A stretch of 6,837 bases of DNA from Oscillospiraceae bacterium (GTDB lineage Bacteria > Bacillota > Clostridia > Oscillospirales > Ruminococcaceae): contig JAFOYK010000030.1 in the NCBI GenBank assembly GCA_017424665.1, forward strand, positions 1 to 6,837, written 5' to 3'. Below the pieces are notes generated by a model. That model did not search any database. It worked only from the letters and a program-made list of their open reading frames with translations, and was not told the DNA's origin. The position numbers and the translations under genes are program-made. Every line of letters starts with the position of its first letter. Within the stretch, counting starts at the first letter, position 1. This document shows, piece by piece, positions 5,990 to 6,837 of the stretch.

Positions 5990-6837
5990 TCGTTTTCGCC
6001 GCCTTCCGAAGATGTTTTGTCGGAATATCCGGTGGACTGTCCGTTAAAATATTTTATTATAAGAACGTCGGTGACGTTTTCAATGTCTGCAGAAGGTTCG
6101 ATAATTGCGGTAAGAGAAAGTCCGCCCGGAGCAACTTCGATGGACTGAACTTTTCCAACCGGAAGGTCCTTCGGAAAAACTCCGCCGATTCCGGAAGTTA
6201 CGATAAGGTTTCCGCTGGAAATTCCGCTTTCCTTAGGAAGATATTTAAGCATGCAAAGTTTGGAAGAAGAAAGAGCGATGTCGCCGGTGACAATTCCAGA
6301 ATCTCGGGTGGAAATATCGTAAACGCCCGCCTCAACGGAAATATCAAGAATGGTCCTTACGTGGGAATAGGTAAGACCCACTTCCCAGACAATTCCGACA
6401 AGGCCGTCAGCGGTGATGACCGGGTCCGCCGGTTCAACGCCGTGAATGCTTCCCTTATCGATGGTGAAGGAATAAAAACGGTTGGTGGAATCTCGGCCGA
6501 TTACCGTGGCCGGTTCAAAGTCATAGTCCGGGTTGGTTTCCTTAAGTCCGAGAAATTCGCGGAACTGTTCGTTTTCGCGCTTTTTCTGTTCATAGTCGAT
6601 AAGTTTTTTGTTCGCGTCCTGAAGCTCCTCCTCAAGTTCCTGAACTCTTAAATAATTCTGTTCCGCGTTGGCAAAACGGTCAAGAAAATTTCCCACGGAA
6701 GTTGTAACGGCGGTGCTGACCTTGAGAAAAGGCTGTGAAATTACGGAAATTGCCTGGGAAAGAAAAACTTCCGAACTTCCGGAAGCGGCGGCACGGATCA
6801 TTATGGCTATCGCAAAGATCGCAAGGCCGCAAAGAAC
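5986..6837 (-). CDS. mreC: Rod shape-determining protein MreC, 5' end outside window
   Basis: About 283 residues are visible; the reading frame stays open to the window edge, so the true start lies beyond 6837. MreC is a bitopic elongasome scaffold that binds PBP2 outside the membrane and activates it. The first visible residues (VLCGLAIFAIAIMI) are the end of the N-terminal membrane helix. The ATG at 6801 falls inside this helix and is therefore not the start. Next comes a coiled coil, from about NFLDRFANAEQNYLRVQELE to the REFLGLKE segment, as in all MreC proteins. The beta-rich domain follows: ATVIGRDSTNRFYSFTIDKG, GVEPADPVITADGLVGIV, then IVTSGIGGVFPKDLPVGKV, a strong family signature. 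The C-terminus is short and charged (SSEGGENE). The stop overlaps the mreD start. mreB, if linked, would lie upstream outside this window. Confidence 0.93.
   Translation of the reverse strand, partial: VLCGLAIFAIAIMIRAAASGSSEVFLSQAISVISQPFLKVSTAVTTSVGNFLDRFANAEQNYLRVQELEEELQDANKKLIDYEQKKRENEQFREFLGLKETNPDYDFEPATVIGRDSTNRFYSFTIDKGSIHGVEPADPVITADGLVGIVWEVGLTYSHVRTILDISVEAGVYDISTRDSGIVTGDIALSSSKLCMLKYLPKESGISSGNLIVTSGIGGVFPKDLPVGKVQSIEVAPGGLSLTAIIEPSADIENVTDVLIIKYFNGQSTGYSDKTSSEGGENE

Noticed and set aside
5983..6651. Plus-strand open frame opposite mreC
   Set aside because: It is antisense to a clear MreC coiled coil and beta domain and has no family resemblance.

Overview
The window reads as ordinary chromosome from a Gram-positive, Clostridia-like Firmicute. 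The reasons are the strong AGGAGG/AAGGAG-type ribosome binding sites, sigma-A-type promoters, compact rho-independent terminators, a mid-GC composition with Leu CTT and Glu GAA strongly preferred, and a PepV-type M20 dipeptidase beside an mreC-mreD-PBP2 cluster. I recall a short hairpin repeat like the one seen here from Oscillospiraceae/Ruminococcaceae-type genomes, but that placement is inference.

Layout. Positions 1-32 hold the end of a short intergenic hairpin repeat. Positions 40-588 (minus) encode a GNAT-family acetyltransferase. Its mRNA starts from a near-consensus promoter (742-770, minus) and carries a leader of about 145 nt. That leader contains a compact three-way-junction fold and then a complete intrinsic terminator (601-644) ending just before the gene's ribosome binding site. 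The gene therefore looks controlled by transcription attenuation, through a riboswitch, a translated leader or a similar device whose class I cannot name. Back to back with that promoter is a plus-strand promoter (796-823) for a PepV-like M20 dipeptidase (860-2245), which ends in a strong terminator (2258-2287). A membrane-anchored M28 metallopeptidase follows (about 2306-3214, plus).

A bidirectional terminator (3219-3248) separates the M28 gene from a convergent minus-strand cell-shape operon. In transcription order this is mreC (5' end outside the window, 6837-5986), mreD (5989-5465, overlapping mreC by 4 nt), a hairpin-rich repeat of about 155 nt (5456-5301), and a class B penicillin-binding protein 2 (5274-3259). 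MreC, MreD and PBP2 are parts of the elongasome that builds the lateral cell wall. MreC and MreD form the membrane scaffold, and PBP2 is the transpeptidase that MreC binds and activates. The two metallopeptidases may handle short peptides, but nothing in the sequence ties them to wall recycling.

I found no clearly new multi-gene system. The observations most worth following are the attenuator-like leader of the acetyltransferase gene, the two copies of the hairpin repeat (one inside the mre operon), and the membrane hairpin that splits the metal-binding motifs of the M28 peptidase. Every gene-free stretch over 100 bases (589-859 and 5275-5464) is accounted for by these elements.
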